Positions 8,860 through 16,630 are shown, counted from the first letter of the stretch. The stretch: 64,000 nucleotides of DNA from an uncultured Clostridia bacterium (GCA_947623175.1 CANQGK010000004.1:52491-116490); one strand, 5' to 3'. A program made the numbers and translations. Notes: generated from the sequence alone by a model not told the origin.

Positions 8860-9822
8860 ATGAATCTTTATATTGCGATATTTTTATTTGCGGTAGGACT
8901 TTTATTTGTAGTAAAGGGCGGCGACTACTTTGTCGACGCCGCGTCGTGGATAGCCGAAATAAGCGGAATACCGAAGCTTATTATAGGCGCTACGGTAGTG
9001 AGCATCGCGACTACCATGCCCGAAATGCTGGTGTCGGTTCTGGCGGCAAAGGAAGGCAAGGTTGATATGTCTATCGGAAACGCCGTAGGCAGCGTTACCG
9101 CCAATATCGGGCTTATTATGGCGCTGGCGCTTATTTTTTTGCCGGGCGTCATAAAGCGAAAGGATTATTTGCTGAAATCGATCATTATGCTTTTTGCGGC
9201 GCTGATAATCGTGCTTTGCGGATTTTCGGGTAAAATAAGTATGCTGTTTTCGTTTATTTTACTCGCAACCTTCGCCTTTTTCACCTTTGACAACGTTATG
9301 AGCGCCAAAAGGACCCTTGCCGCAAAAGCCGAAAGCGACGAGCTTGTCAAGCCCACGAAAAAAACCGTCGTTTTGAATATTATTAAGTTTATCGTGGGGG
9401 CCGTAGGTATAGTCTGGGGTGCGAATCTGCTCGTCGATAACGGAAGCGAGCTTGCGCGATTTATGGGAATATCCGAGCGAATTATCGGCGTGACTCTTGT
9501 GGCGGTGGGAACCTCATTACCCGAACTTATAACCACCGTGACCGCAATTTCAAAAAAGCAGGCGTCGCTGTCGGTGGGAAATATTTTGGGCGCGAACATA
9601 ATGGATTTAACCCTCATAATGCCGCTGAGCTCATTAATCGCCGGAAAACCGCTTCCGGTATCTTCAACCTCCGCCGCGATAGACCTGCCGATATGCCTTG
9701 TGGTAGGTCTTATAGCGCTGATACCCGCGCTTATAAAATCCAAGTTTTCAAAATGGCAGGGATTTTTGCTCTTAGCGGTATACATAGCCTATATAGTGAT
9801 AACATGCTTTGTGGTTAAATAA
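8860..9822 (+). CDS. Calcium/sodium antiporter, YrbG family
   Basis: 320 residues, almost entirely hydrophobic with about ten membrane helices. The two alpha-repeats of the CaCA superfamily are visible: ATTMPEMLVSVLAA (about 51-64) and GTSLPELITTVTAI (about 221-234), each followed by the matching GN-x-xG(A/S)N segment (GNAVGSVTANIG and GNILGANIMDLT). These form the ion-binding centre. The first repeat has Thr where Gly is usual before S/T-x-PE. Its own promoter and terminator make it a single-gene unit. Confidence 0.93.
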   Translation: MNLYIAIFLFAVGLLFVVKGGDYFVDAASWIAEISGIPKLIIGATVVSIATTMPEMLVSVLAAKEGKVDMSIGNAVGSVTANIGLIMALALIFLPGVIKRKDYLLKSIIMLFAALIIVLCGFSGKISMLFSFILLATFAFFTFDNVMSAKRTLAAKAESDELVKPTKKTVVLNIIKFIVGAVGIVWGANLLVDNGSELARFMGISERIIGVTLVAVGTSLPELITTVTAISKKQASLSVGNILGANIMDLTLIMPLSSLIAGKPLPVSSTSAAIDLPICLVVGLIALIPALIKSKFSKWQGFLLLAVYIAYIVITCFVVK

Positions 9823-9852
9823 TCTATGTAAAAAATGCATCGACTAATCCCC

Positions 9853-9888
9853 GCACGGTAACGCCTTACGCGTTACCGTGCTTTTTTT
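9853..9888 (+). terminator. Terminator of the exchanger gene
   Basis: GCACGGTAACGC (9853-9864) pairs perfectly with GCGTTACCGTGC (9870-9881), loop CTTAC, followed by TTTTTTT on the plus strand. The minus side has no T-run. Confidence 0.95.
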
Positions 9889-9896
9889 GTGTCAAA

Positions 9897-11288
9897 TTAT
9901 CCGAACAGGGTGTTGAAAATATTTTTGATATAATCGATCACGCCCGTATTTGCTTCGGCTTGTGAAGTAATAAGGCAATAAATCAATGCCGCTATCGCAA
10001 TCGCTATTAATATCAAAATGATATATATCGTAATATTGGCGAAGTTAGGCTTTTTGTGAAAATCGGACGTTTGTTCGGTGATGATCTCCGAATTTTCAAC
10101 CGGATAATCGCTGTAAGCCTCGTTATAAGAGCTTGCCGCACCCTTGCGGATTTTTTCGGCTTCCAAAAAAAGCTCCGGTTCGTTTTCGCCGTTTTGCACC
10201 GATTCGGTTCCCGCACTGCCTTCGGGCGCGGCTTCGGGCATGCTTTCGGGCGAATTTTCGGCTGTCGCGGGTTGGATTTCCGGTACGGTATTTGCCGTAT
10301 TTTCGGGCGCGGCAGTATACTGTGCGGCGGCTTCGCCGCCGTAAACCGGGTTTGCACCGTTCGGGTTTTCGGATGTTTCTGCGGCGGTTTCCGAAGAATT
10401 GTTTAAATTCTCCGCATTCGGTGCGGCAACAGGCTCCGTTATAGGCAGTACATCGGGTTCCGCCGGCTGTACCGGCGCAGGTTGTGCCAACGCAGGCTCC
10501 GCCAGGGGAGGTACTTGCGCGGTCGCGGAAGCTACTGCCGGTTCGGCGATCGCGGAGGCTTGTGCAATGCCTGTAGCCGCTTCTGCGGTCGCGGCAGCCG
10601 TACCGGCGGTAACCGCAGAGGCTATTGCGGCGGTCTGCGCGGTTTGTGAGACGACTTCCGCCGCACCGGTCAATATTTCCGCCGCGGCGTTTCCTTGGCC
10701 GGCGGTCGGTTGGGCTTCCGGCGCGGCTTCCGAAGCGGCGTCGGTCGGGTTATCGACAGCGTCGGCTTGCGGTTCGGCGGCGGGAGCGGCGGTTTCATTC
10801 GTTTTATCGGAGTCGGCTGTATTATTCGCGCTTGTGTACAGCTGTGTAATATAGGGGTGAATAAGGCTTTCCATAACCGATTTGCGGATGCTTTTACTCT
10901 CCGATACCAAAATCATAACCTGAGTTCCGCTTTCGATTATACAGCCGCCGAAATATCCGTCCGAATTGACAAGCGGTACCGAGCCGCTTATTATATTGAT
11001 TTGTTCTTCCGATTTGATGCCGTACTTTTGATTGTCGGCAACGGTAACCTCTTTGCCGATGGCGCCGGCGATATTCTCTATAATATTGTCCTCGCCGAAA
11101 AGGTTGCCCGCCACTATGATTATTTTACTGCGCGAGACCGCCCGCGTAAGGCTTAAAATCAAGTCTTTTCTGTCGCTGACCTTACTGTTGAGCAAACGCA
11201 TGCGGCAGCAGCCGCAAAGATTAAATTCCATTTCAAAATCGGTGTTGGTTTTATAATATACAATATCAACCTTCATGTTTTGAAGCAT
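9897..11288 (-). CDS. Membrane-anchored protein: CinA/MoaB-like N-terminus, Ala/Pro/Glu-rich stalk
   Basis: 463 residues. Residues 35-150 resemble the molybdopterin-binding (MoaB/CinA N-terminal) fold: SKIIIVAGNLFGEDN, then a segment with ISGSVPLVNSDGYFGGCIIE and a final ESLIHPYI, placed as in CinA. The classical GGLGPT-type motif is not intact, so activity is doubtful. Residues 155-385 are low-complexity Ala/Pro/Glu/Thr sequence, and residues 418-445 form one membrane helix followed by a short tail. The ATG has an excellent ribosome site (AAGGAGG). It lies 111 bases downstream of a sortase and a stand-alone CinA C-terminal domain, so the locus looks like a CinA split in two. Homology of the N-terminus is inference; the layout is seen directly. 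Confidence 0.7.
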   Translation of the reverse strand: MLQNMKVDIVYYKTNTDFEMEFNLCGCCRMRLLNSKVSDRKDLILSLTRAVSRSKIIIVAGNLFGEDNIIENIAGAIGKEVTVADNQKYGIKSEEQINIISGSVPLVNSDGYFGGCIIESGTQVMILVSESKSIRKSVMESLIHPYITQLYTSANNTADSDKTNETAAPAAEPQADAVDNPTDAASEAAPEAQPTAGQGNAAAEILTGAAEVVSQTAQTAAIASAVTAGTAAATAEAATGIAQASAIAEPAVASATAQVPPLAEPALAQPAPVQPAEPDVLPITEPVAAPNAENLNNSSETAAETSENPNGANPVYGGEAAAQYTAAPENTANTVPEIQPATAENSPESMPEAAPEGSAGTESVQNGENEPELFLEAEKIRKGAASSYNEAYSDYPVENSEIITEQTSDFHKKPNFANITIYIILILIAIAIAALIYCLITSQAEANTGVIDYIKNIFNTLFG

Positions 11289-11315
11289 TTTATTTTCCTC
11301 CTTTTTTGTGCGCGG

Positions 11316-11331
11316 GCTTTAAGCTTAAAGC
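11316..11331. repeat. Perfect 16-bp palindrome upstream of the stalk protein
   Basis: GCTTTAAGCTTAAAGC is its own reverse complement and sits about 15 bases upstream of the ribosome site of the minus-strand gene at 9897-11288. No T-run follows on the minus strand, so it does not look like a normal terminator. It could be an operator or an mRNA hairpin. Confidence 0.5.
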
Positions 11332-11399
11332 GCCGGTTTGTACAAATTAAGTATACCCGTCGTGGCGGGAATGAATAAATTTATTTTAAGTCCGAGGGT

Positions 11400-12353
11400 T
11401 TATTTTTTTATGCCGCGGTCGCTGTACCATTTTTCGGGATATATGGGATCGGGATTGACCACCGCCGAAGAAGTATCTACGGTATCGTCTTCCCCGCTTC
11501 TCACCTCGCGCGCCATTACGACAAGTCTCGCGTTGTCAAAATCGTTCGAGCATGTAACCAGCGTCACTATATTATCGCCGTACAAAACGTCCACGTTTGT
11601 ATCTATAATGCTTCGGTCAAACGCCTCGGAGGTCCATAAATTAAAATCGTCCTCGTCATAAAAGCTGTTGCGGTATATGTTGTAAATATAGCCGTTATCG
11701 TCTTCCTTTTTGGCGTTGAGCACAAATATGGAATAAATTTTGTAGGTGGATTGTTTATAAAGTGTCGAAAATTCCAGCGTGGGGTGCTGTTTGTAAAAGT
11801 TTAAGCTTTTAAGCTTTTTCAAAGAGCCGAACATCGAACCGTTTTTCATTTCGTGACCGAAAATGACGAGGTTTTTATCGGTTTCGGTTTCGGTTATTTT
11901 GTTATCGCAATTAAAGAACAGGGCGCCGTATACGCTGTACTTCTTTTGCTCGTTATGGTTGAGATAATAGTCGTTGTCGGCGGCTTGATAAATAGGATTG
12001 TCTACCTGGGTGCCGTCTATGGTTATCCACCCTTTGAAATCGCTGTTTTCCGCCGTGAGCCTTTTTATTTTATCGGCAAAGCTTTCCGTGTAATCCTCTT
12101 CGGACTCTCCCGTCGACGAAGTCGCATGCCATATTTCGCGATTGTAATTCGAAATCGATTCGTGCTTTTTGGCTTCGAAAAAATATTTTGCTATATACGA
12201 AGCCGAAACTATTAAGGTTATAAGGCAGACTATAAACAGCACCTTAATTATTATCTGTTTAATATTGTCGCGCTTATTTGGTATATACGAAATATAGATG
12301 CGTTTTAAAAATTTTAAAAATATATTTTCCGTCTGTTTTGCATGTTCACCCAT
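11400..12353 (-). CDS. Class B sortase
   Basis: 317 residues. One N-terminal membrane helix (about 33-56) anchors the enzyme and the catalytic domain follows outside the cell. The sortase triad is visible: His167 in IFGHEMKNGSMFG, Cys268 in TLVTCS and Arg276 in NARLVV. The length and the YxNHxxxGxxF-like H motif fit class B. Sortases cut a sorting signal and attach the protein to the wall; no substrate with a clear sorting motif is encoded here. The start overlaps the upstream CinA-C gene by 8 bases, implying coupling. Confidence 0.9.
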   Translation of the reverse strand: MGEHAKQTENIFLKFLKRIYISYIPNKRDNIKQIIIKVLFIVCLITLIVSASYIAKYFFEAKKHESISNYNREIWHATSSTGESEEDYTESFADKIKRLTAENSDFKGWITIDGTQVDNPIYQAADNDYYLNHNEQKKYSVYGALFFNCDNKITETETDKNLVIFGHEMKNGSMFGSLKKLKSLNFYKQHPTLEFSTLYKQSTYKIYSIFVLNAKKEDDNGYIYNIYRNSFYDEDDFNLWTSEAFDRSIIDTNVDVLYGDNIVTLVTCSNDFDNARLVVMAREVRSGEDDTVDTSSAVVNPDPIYPEKWYSDRGIKK

Positions 12354-12846
12354 TTACCGTTACCTCCGCATAAGATTTAATAAGCTCTAAAACCGCCTTT
12401 GCGGCGCTTTCACGAACAAAATTGCGATCCTTGGGTTCAATATTCAAAAGCTTTGCTTCAGCACCCCTATCGCCCGATACCGCGATAAATACGTAACCCG
12501 GCGGGTGCCCCTCGGAGCCGTCGGGCCCCGCGACGCCGGTGACCGCCGCGCCTATATCGGCGCCGCCCTTAAGCCGCACCTTTTCCGCCATTTCCCGGGC
12601 GGTTTGCTCGGATACCGCGCCGAAAGCGGCAAGCGTTTCGGCGTCAACCCCCAAGACTTTATTTTTAATTTTACAGGTATACGACACGATACCGAGCCCG
12701 AAAATTTGCGAAGCGCCGGGTACCGCCGTTATATATGAGGAAATCATACCGCCCGTACACGATTCCGCGGTCGAGAGGGTTATATTATGTGATTTTAAAA
12801 ATTCTACGGTATTTGCCGCAGTTTTGTAAAGCTCAAGGTCAATCAA
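12346..12846 (-). CDS. Stand-alone CinA C-terminal domain (NMN amidohydrolase, PncC-type)
   Basis: 166 residues, the length of the isolated CinA_C/PncC domain. The hallmark is TLSTAESCTGGMISSYIT near residue 24 (catalytic Ser and Lys/Tyr region), then VSYTCKIKNKVLGV and TGVAGPDG. PncC enzymes deamidate nicotinamide mononucleotide to nicotinic acid mononucleotide in NAD salvage. The N-terminal molybdopterin-like half of full-length CinA is absent. The gene begins 11 bases after thiI and overlaps the sortase gene. Confidence 0.92.
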   Translation of the reverse strand: MIDLELYKTAANTVEFLKSHNITLSTAESCTGGMISSYITAVPGASQIFGLGIVSYTCKIKNKVLGVDAETLAAFGAVSEQTAREMAEKVRLKGGADIGAAVTGVAGPDGSEGHPPGYVFIAVSGDRGAEAKLLNIEPKDRNFVRESAAKAVLELIKSYAEVTVNG

Positions 12847-12857
12847 AGCAATTCCCC

Positions 12858-14027
12858 TTATTCAATATAAGTATATTGTGTTTCGTTAACAGCCTTTTCA
12901 ACAAGCGCGTCTATTTGCAGGTTCCGCTCCGCGGCTTCGCAATTGGCTAAGGTGGGACGGGTTTTCGGATGCTTGGGCGTAAATACCGTACAGCAATCCT
13001 CGTAAGGCAGAATCGAGGTCTCAAAGGTATCTATATTTCTCGCAATTCTGACTATTTCCTCCTTATCCATACCTATAAGCGGGCGAAGCACCGGCATTTT
13101 TACGACGCTGTCGGTAGTCACGAGCGCGGGCAGAGTCTGGCTTGCCACCTGACCTAAGCTTTCGCCGGTAATAAGCGCCGCGCTGCCGGATTTTTCCGCT
13201 AAGCGCTCGGATATGCGCATCATCATACGCCGCATAATGAGGGTGAAGTAATCCTCGGGGCAATGTTCGGCGATTTTGTCCTGAATTTCGGTAAAGGGCA
13301 CTATCGCGAGGTTTACGGTACCGCTGTAACGCGCCACCTTTGACAGCAGAGTTTTAACCTTCATTTCCGCCCTCAAGCTTGTGTACGGCGGGCTGGCAAA
13401 ATGTATCGCGTTAAGCTTCAGACCGCGTTTCGCCATGGTCCACGCCGCTACGGGGCTGTCAATTCCGCCGGATATAAGTATCGAAGCTCTGCCCGCCGTA
13501 CCCACGGGCAAGCCGCCTGCGCCCGGTATTTGCTCGGCTCTCACGTATGCCGCGAAATCGCGGATCTCGCAATAAACCACCACGTCGGGATTGTGAACGT
13601 CAACCTTAAGGTGCGGATAAGCGTCGATAAGCTCGCCGCCTAGCTCTCGACAAATTTCGGGCGATTTAAGCGGAAAGCTTTTGTCGGCTCGCTTGGCTTC
13701 CACCTTAAAGGTTTTTACGCTTTCCATCGTATTTTTAAGGTAATCTGTCGATTTTTTAACTATATCGTCAAAATCCTTTTCACAGACGCAGGCGCGGCTG
13801 AACGCCGCTATGCCGAATATAAGCGAAACCCTTTCGAGCGCTTCTTCAAAATCGAATTGCTCATCCCGCGGCTCTATATATATAGCCGACTGCGCCTTGC
13901 GCACCTCGATTTTACCTAAGTCTTTAAGCCGCCGCTTAATATTTTTAATAAGAATATCTTCAAAATTACTGCGATTAAGCCCTTTTAAAGCCAATTCGCC
14001 GTTTTTAATAAGTATAATTTCCTTCAT
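12858..14027 (-). CDS. thiI: tRNA 4-thiouridine synthetase ThiI
   Basis: 389 residues: an N-terminal ferredoxin-like domain plus THUMP domain (1-165) that bind tRNA, and a PP-loop ATPase domain from about residue 175 with ILISGGIDSPVAAW. It adenylates uridine 8 of tRNA before sulfur transfer. The C-terminal rhodanese domain of E. coli ThiI is absent, as in Bacillus, where a dedicated cysteine desulfurase supplies sulfur directly. Such a gene lies immediately upstream with an ATGA overlap, which fits the short form. Confidence 0.95.
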   Translation of the reverse strand: MKEIILIKNGELALKGLNRSNFEDILIKNIKRRLKDLGKIEVRKAQSAIYIEPRDEQFDFEEALERVSLIFGIAAFSRACVCEKDFDDIVKKSTDYLKNTMESVKTFKVEAKRADKSFPLKSPEICRELGGELIDAYPHLKVDVHNPDVVVYCEIRDFAAYVRAEQIPGAGGLPVGTAGRASILISGGIDSPVAAWTMAKRGLKLNAIHFASPPYTSLRAEMKVKTLLSKVARYSGTVNLAIVPFTEIQDKIAEHCPEDYFTLIMRRMMMRISERLAEKSGSAALITGESLGQVASQTLPALVTTDSVVKMPVLRPLIGMDKEEIVRIARNIDTFETSILPYEDCCTVFTPKHPKTRPTLANCEAAERNLQIDALVEKAVNETQYTYIE

Positions 14028-15157
14028 AATTTACTCCGTCTGAGCTTTTTTACGGCTTCGCTTAAAGCCGCGTATAAAAGCTCGATATCCTCCCTTGTAT
14101 TTTCGCGCGAAAAGCTGAGTCTCAGCGCGCTGTCGATTCGTTTTGCGGGCAGCCCCACGGCGGACAGCACGTAACTTGCCTCGCCCTTGGCGCAGGCGCT
14201 TCCCGACGACACAAAAATATTTTTGCTTTCCAAAAAATGCAGCACCGTTTCCGAGCGGTAACCGGTAACCGAAATATTAAGTATATAAGGACAGGCGTCC
14301 TCGGGGGAATTTATATCGATAAATCCACTGTCTCCCAAAATCTTTCTTGCGTAAAGGTTGATATTCCGAATTTCATTTTCCTGCGCTTTTATATCGGGGA
14401 GCTCCTTTACGGCGCCCGAAAAGCCTGCTATAAGCGGCACCGACTCCGTTCCCGAACGCAATCCCCGCTCCTGACCGCCGCCGGTAATTAAGGGGTTAAG
14501 CTTTATTCCCTTTTTGCAATACAAAAATCCCACCCCTTTGGGCCCGTGTATTTTATGCGCGCTGGCGGAGAGCATGTCTACCCCGAGAGACTTAACGTTT
14601 ATCGGTATTTTGCCGAAAGCCTGTACGGCGTCGCAATGAAACAGGGCGTTCGGCGACAGTTTTCGTACCAGCCTTACGGCGTCGGCTACGGGCTGAATAC
14701 TTCCGAGCTCGTTATTGACAAGCATTATGCTTACAAGCGCAGCTTCGCCGCAAAGCGCGCTCTCCAATTCTTTTAAATCGATAACTCCCCTGCCGTCACA
14801 GCCAATGCGGACCACCTCAAAGCCGACGTTTTCAAGTCTTTTCACAGTTTGCAATACCGACGGATGCTCGACAGCGGTGGTTATAACCTTTTTATACCTG
14901 CCGCCCGCCGCCGACATAACGGCGGTATTGTTAGCCTCGGTGCCGCCGCCGGTGAAAATTATTTCGTCGGGCCTTGCCGATATCTTCTTTGCAATCTCCT
15001 CGCGCGCGGCAGTAACCTCGGCTTCGGCAGAAATACCGAGACCATGCAGCGACGACGGATTGCCCCAATTTTGAGTCAACGCCCTGTTTATATAATCGAC
15101 CGCGGTTTTGCAAGGCCTTGTAGTGGCGCTGTTATCAAGATAAACTAAACGTTCCAA
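14024..15157 (-). CDS. Cysteine desulfurase (NifS/IscS family)
   Basis: About 377 residues, starting at TTG (15155-15157), giving MERLVYLDNSATTRPC; the ribosome site GGAAG is 9 bases upstream. A longer frame to 15223 is open but crosses the promoter, so it is rejected. The PLP lysine is in SASAHKIHGPKGVGF and the persulfide cysteine is in SSGSACAKGEAS near residue 325. It removes sulfur from cysteine and probably hands it to ThiI, whose start codon overlaps this stop. Confidence 0.93.
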   Translation of the reverse strand: MERLVYLDNSATTRPCKTAVDYINRALTQNWGNPSSLHGLGISAEAEVTAAREEIAKKISARPDEIIFTGGGTEANNTAVMSAAGGRYKKVITTAVEHPSVLQTVKRLENVGFEVVRIGCDGRGVIDLKELESALCGEAALVSIMLVNNELGSIQPVADAVRLVRKLSPNALFHCDAVQAFGKIPINVKSLGVDMLSASAHKIHGPKGVGFLYCKKGIKLNPLITGGGQERGLRSGTESVPLIAGFSGAVKELPDIKAQENEIRNINLYARKILGDSGFIDINSPEDACPYILNISVTGYRSETVLHFLESKNIFVSSGSACAKGEASYVLSAVGLPAKRIDSALRLSFSRENTREDIELLYAALSEAVKKLRRSKL

Positions 15158-15194
15158 TAAATTACACTTCCAAGATATTGTATAATTAATTAAA

Positions 15195-15223
15195 ATTATA
15201 CCACACATATTTGTTTTTAACAA
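15195..15223 (-). promoter_or_regulatory. Promoter of the iscS-thiI-cinA-sortase operon
   Basis: On the minus strand TTGTTA (15218-15223), 17 bases, TATAAT (15195-15200). The start of transcription would be near 15188, about 30 bases before the TTG start. Confidence 0.65.
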
Positions 15224-15279
15224 TAGCGAAAATGGTGTTTTAAATAATTATACACCGAACCGTTAATTGCGATTCGGTG

Positions 15280-15489
15280 TTAATTATTTTCATCATCCGT
15301 ATATTGCATAACATCTTCGACTTTGCATTTAAGTATTTTGCAAAACATTTCTATTGTATGCGTGCTTACGCTTTCATTCTTTTTCAATCTGCTGATTTGC
15401 CCGGGACTTATATTGTATTTTTTGATAAGGGCATACTGAGTAACTCCTTTTTCCTTCATAGTTCGCCATAAATTATCATAGGAAATCAT
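15280..15489 (-). CDS. Small Xre-family HTH repressor
   Basis: 69 residues from the ATG at 15487-15489 (AGGAGG 11 bases upstream; the TTG nine bases earlier is too close to it). The whole protein is one Cro/C1-type helix-turn-helix: TQYALIKKYNISPGQISRLK is helix 2, turn and recognition helix, and the C-terminal half resembles domains such as YozG/Cro/CI (TIEMFCKILKCKVEDVMQY). It is divergent from the AT-rich micro-ORF/TPR unit, with two palindromes between, and probably represses one or both directions. Low GC content sets it apart from neighbours. Confidence 0.88.
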   Translation of the reverse strand: MISYDNLWRTMKEKGVTQYALIKKYNISPGQISRLKKNESVSTHTIEMFCKILKCKVEDVMQYTDDENN

Positions 15490-15507
15490 AAATATCAAAA
15501 CCTCCTA

Positions 15508-15537
15508 TTGACATATTAACCGATTTTGGTATATAAT
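15508..15537 (+). promoter_or_regulatory. Promoter of the AT-rich micro-ORF/TPR unit
   Basis: A consensus TTGACA (15508-15513), an 18-base spacer and TATAAT (15532-15537). The first operator-like palindrome lies across the spacer and -10 box, so binding there would block RNA polymerase. Confidence 0.78.
15516..15535. promoter_or_regulatory. Operator-like palindrome O1
   Basis: ATTAACCGATTTTGGTATAT contains the half-sites ATTAACC and GGTATAT. It shares the AACC-x6-GGT core with the second palindrome 25 bases away. Probable binding site of the adjacent Xre repressor, overlapping the plus-strand promoter. Confidence 0.6.
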
Positions 15538-15540
15538 AAT

Positions 15541-15560
15541 ATTAACCAATATCGGTTAAT
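15541..15560. promoter_or_regulatory. Operator-like palindrome O2
   Basis: ATTAACCAATATCGGTTAAT is a 20-base inverted repeat with a single mismatched pair. It sits around the transcription start of the plus-strand promoter. Together with O1 it gives two sites 25 bases apart (centre to centre), about two and a half helical turns. Confidence 0.7.
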
Positions 15561-15580
15561 ATATATAAGGAGGGATACAA

Positions 15581-15643
15581 ATGTCAAAAACAGTAAAATT
15601 CAATAATCTATATTTTATTGAAGATAAAGGCATACCTCATTGA
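15581..15643 (+). CDS. Micro-ORF 1, 20-residue peptide
   Basis: ATG at 15581 and TGA at 15641-15643 encode MSKTVKFNNLYFIEDKGIPH. A perfect ribosome site (AAGGAGG, 15568-15574) lies 6 bases upstream, directly after a consensus promoter, so translation is likely. The stop overlaps the next ATG as TGATG. It could be a functional or signalling peptide, a leader peptide, or the start of a decayed gene. I recognise no family. Confidence 0.55.
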   Translation: MSKTVKFNNLYFIEDKGIPH

Positions 15644-15693
15644 TGTTGAATAAAATGTGTGTACACAAATATGTAATAATGAAGGGATTGTAA
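15643..15693 (+). CDS. Micro-ORF 2, 16-residue peptide
   Basis: ATG at 15643-15645, sharing one base with the preceding TGA, and TAA at 15691-15693 encode MLNKMCVHKYVIMKGL. It has no ribosome site of its own and would depend on coupling to micro-ORF 1. Its stop is 3 bases before the ATG of the TPR-like gene, whose ribosome site (GAAGGGA) it contains. A coupling function is as likely as a peptide product. Confidence 0.35.
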   Translation: MLNKMCVHKYVIMKGL

Positions 15694-15696
15694 AAA

Positions 15697-16527
15697 ATGG
15701 AAGAAATTAAATACTCAGCGGAAAATTTATATCAAGAATCGACTCAAAATTATGATAATAGAATAGAAAATTTATTTATCGCCGCACGCAATGCACGAGA
15801 TGCATCCGATTCCGAAACAGCGCTAAAGCATTACGAAGCAATAAGCGCAATTAAACCGGATAGTTGGGAAGCCTTATTTTATCTTACACTGTTAAAAACA
15901 GACAAAATAACAAACGGTGAAATTTCCAATGCGGCTGTAAGCATCACAAATTGCATACCTAAAGTTTTTCAATTGATTAACACTACCATAGCAAACGAGG
16001 AAAATAAAAAAGCAGCCGTACAAGAGGTTGTTGATCAGTGTACGGAAAAAGCGACTTGGCTTACATCTGTAAATTGCAATTTTTATAAGGTTCTGACAAA
16101 AAATGATCTATCATTTGATATATTATCGATTGCTTCAAATTTAGATTCAAAAAGGAAATTCACATATGAATTTGCAGAAAGGGAAGCTGAAATCGGAAAT
16201 ATTCTGTCTTGCTGCGGTGATACAATAGAGTTGATATTTGGGCTTAATGATAAATTTTATCAAACTCATGCGGTTGAAGCTTGGAAATTCATGCTTCTTT
16301 ATATACATTTTAAGTGTATTGAGACCGTCAAAGTAGGTGTATATGATGAAGAATTTGTTGATAAATATTTTACCAAAATCAAACGCTTTGATTCATTTTT
16401 CGAACTGCCTGACATTAAACCTACGGAAAAAAGAAATTATAATACTAAAGCGATAATAATCATACTTGCCGCTTTAGCAATCGGTATCTTTTGTGCATTA
16501 TGGTATTGGTTTGCATTTAGTTATTGA
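15697..16527 (+). CDS. TPR-like tail-anchored membrane protein, unknown function
   Basis: 276 residues, not recognised by name. Residues 20-70 contain a TPR-like pair of helices (ALKHYEAISAIKPDSWEALF), the middle is helical and Cys-containing, and residues 249-270 form a single C-terminal membrane helix (IIIILAALAIGIFCALWYWF) with five residues after it. The bulk is therefore probably cytoplasmic and tail-anchored. The coding sequence is strikingly AT-rich compared with neighbours, a sign of horizontal transfer together with the Xre gene. Similar proteins occur in Firmicutes without known function. Confidence 0.75.
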   Translation: MEEIKYSAENLYQESTQNYDNRIENLFIAARNARDASDSETALKHYEAISAIKPDSWEALFYLTLLKTDKITNGEISNAAVSITNCIPKVFQLINTTIANEENKKAAVQEVVDQCTEKATWLTSVNCNFYKVLTKNDLSFDILSIASNLDSKRKFTYEFAEREAEIGNILSCCGDTIELIFGLNDKFYQTHAVEAWKFMLLYIHFKCIETVKVGVYDEEFVDKYFTKIKRFDSFFELPDIKPTEKRNYNTKAIIIILAALAIGIFCALWYWFAFSY

Positions 16528-16557
16528 TAAAATAAGCAGTTATCGTATTAATATATA

Positions 16558-16606
16558 AAAACGGACGCATCATAAGGTCAAGCCTTTAAATGATGCGTCC
16601 GTTTTT
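16558..16606. terminator. Bidirectional terminator closing the AT-rich islet
   Basis: AAAACGGACGCATCAT (16558-16573) pairs perfectly with ATGATGCGTCCGTTTT (16590-16605), with a T-run on the plus strand. It ends the TPR gene and marks the right edge of the low-GC segment. Confidence 0.93.
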
Positions 16607-16630
16607 TAAAAATGAAAGTTTAGTCGTTGC

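Noticed and set aside
10056..10854. Several long plus-strand open frames opposite the Ala/Pro-rich gene
   Set aside because: They mirror the low-complexity GC-rich coding stretch of the minus-strand gene, have no ribosome sites and encode Arg/Gly/Ala repeats typical of shadow frames.
15158..15223. Extended N-terminus of the cysteine desulfurase
   Set aside because: The extension reads across the -10 and -35 boxes of the operon promoter and adds residues not typical of the family; TTG at 15155-15157 has a ribosome site.
15581..15660. Reading through the TGA codons after micro-ORF 1 as selenocysteine (H-U-C-U...)
   Set aside because: No SECIS-like hairpin is apparent immediately after the TGA, and the TGATG overlap with the next ATG is better explained by translational coupling.
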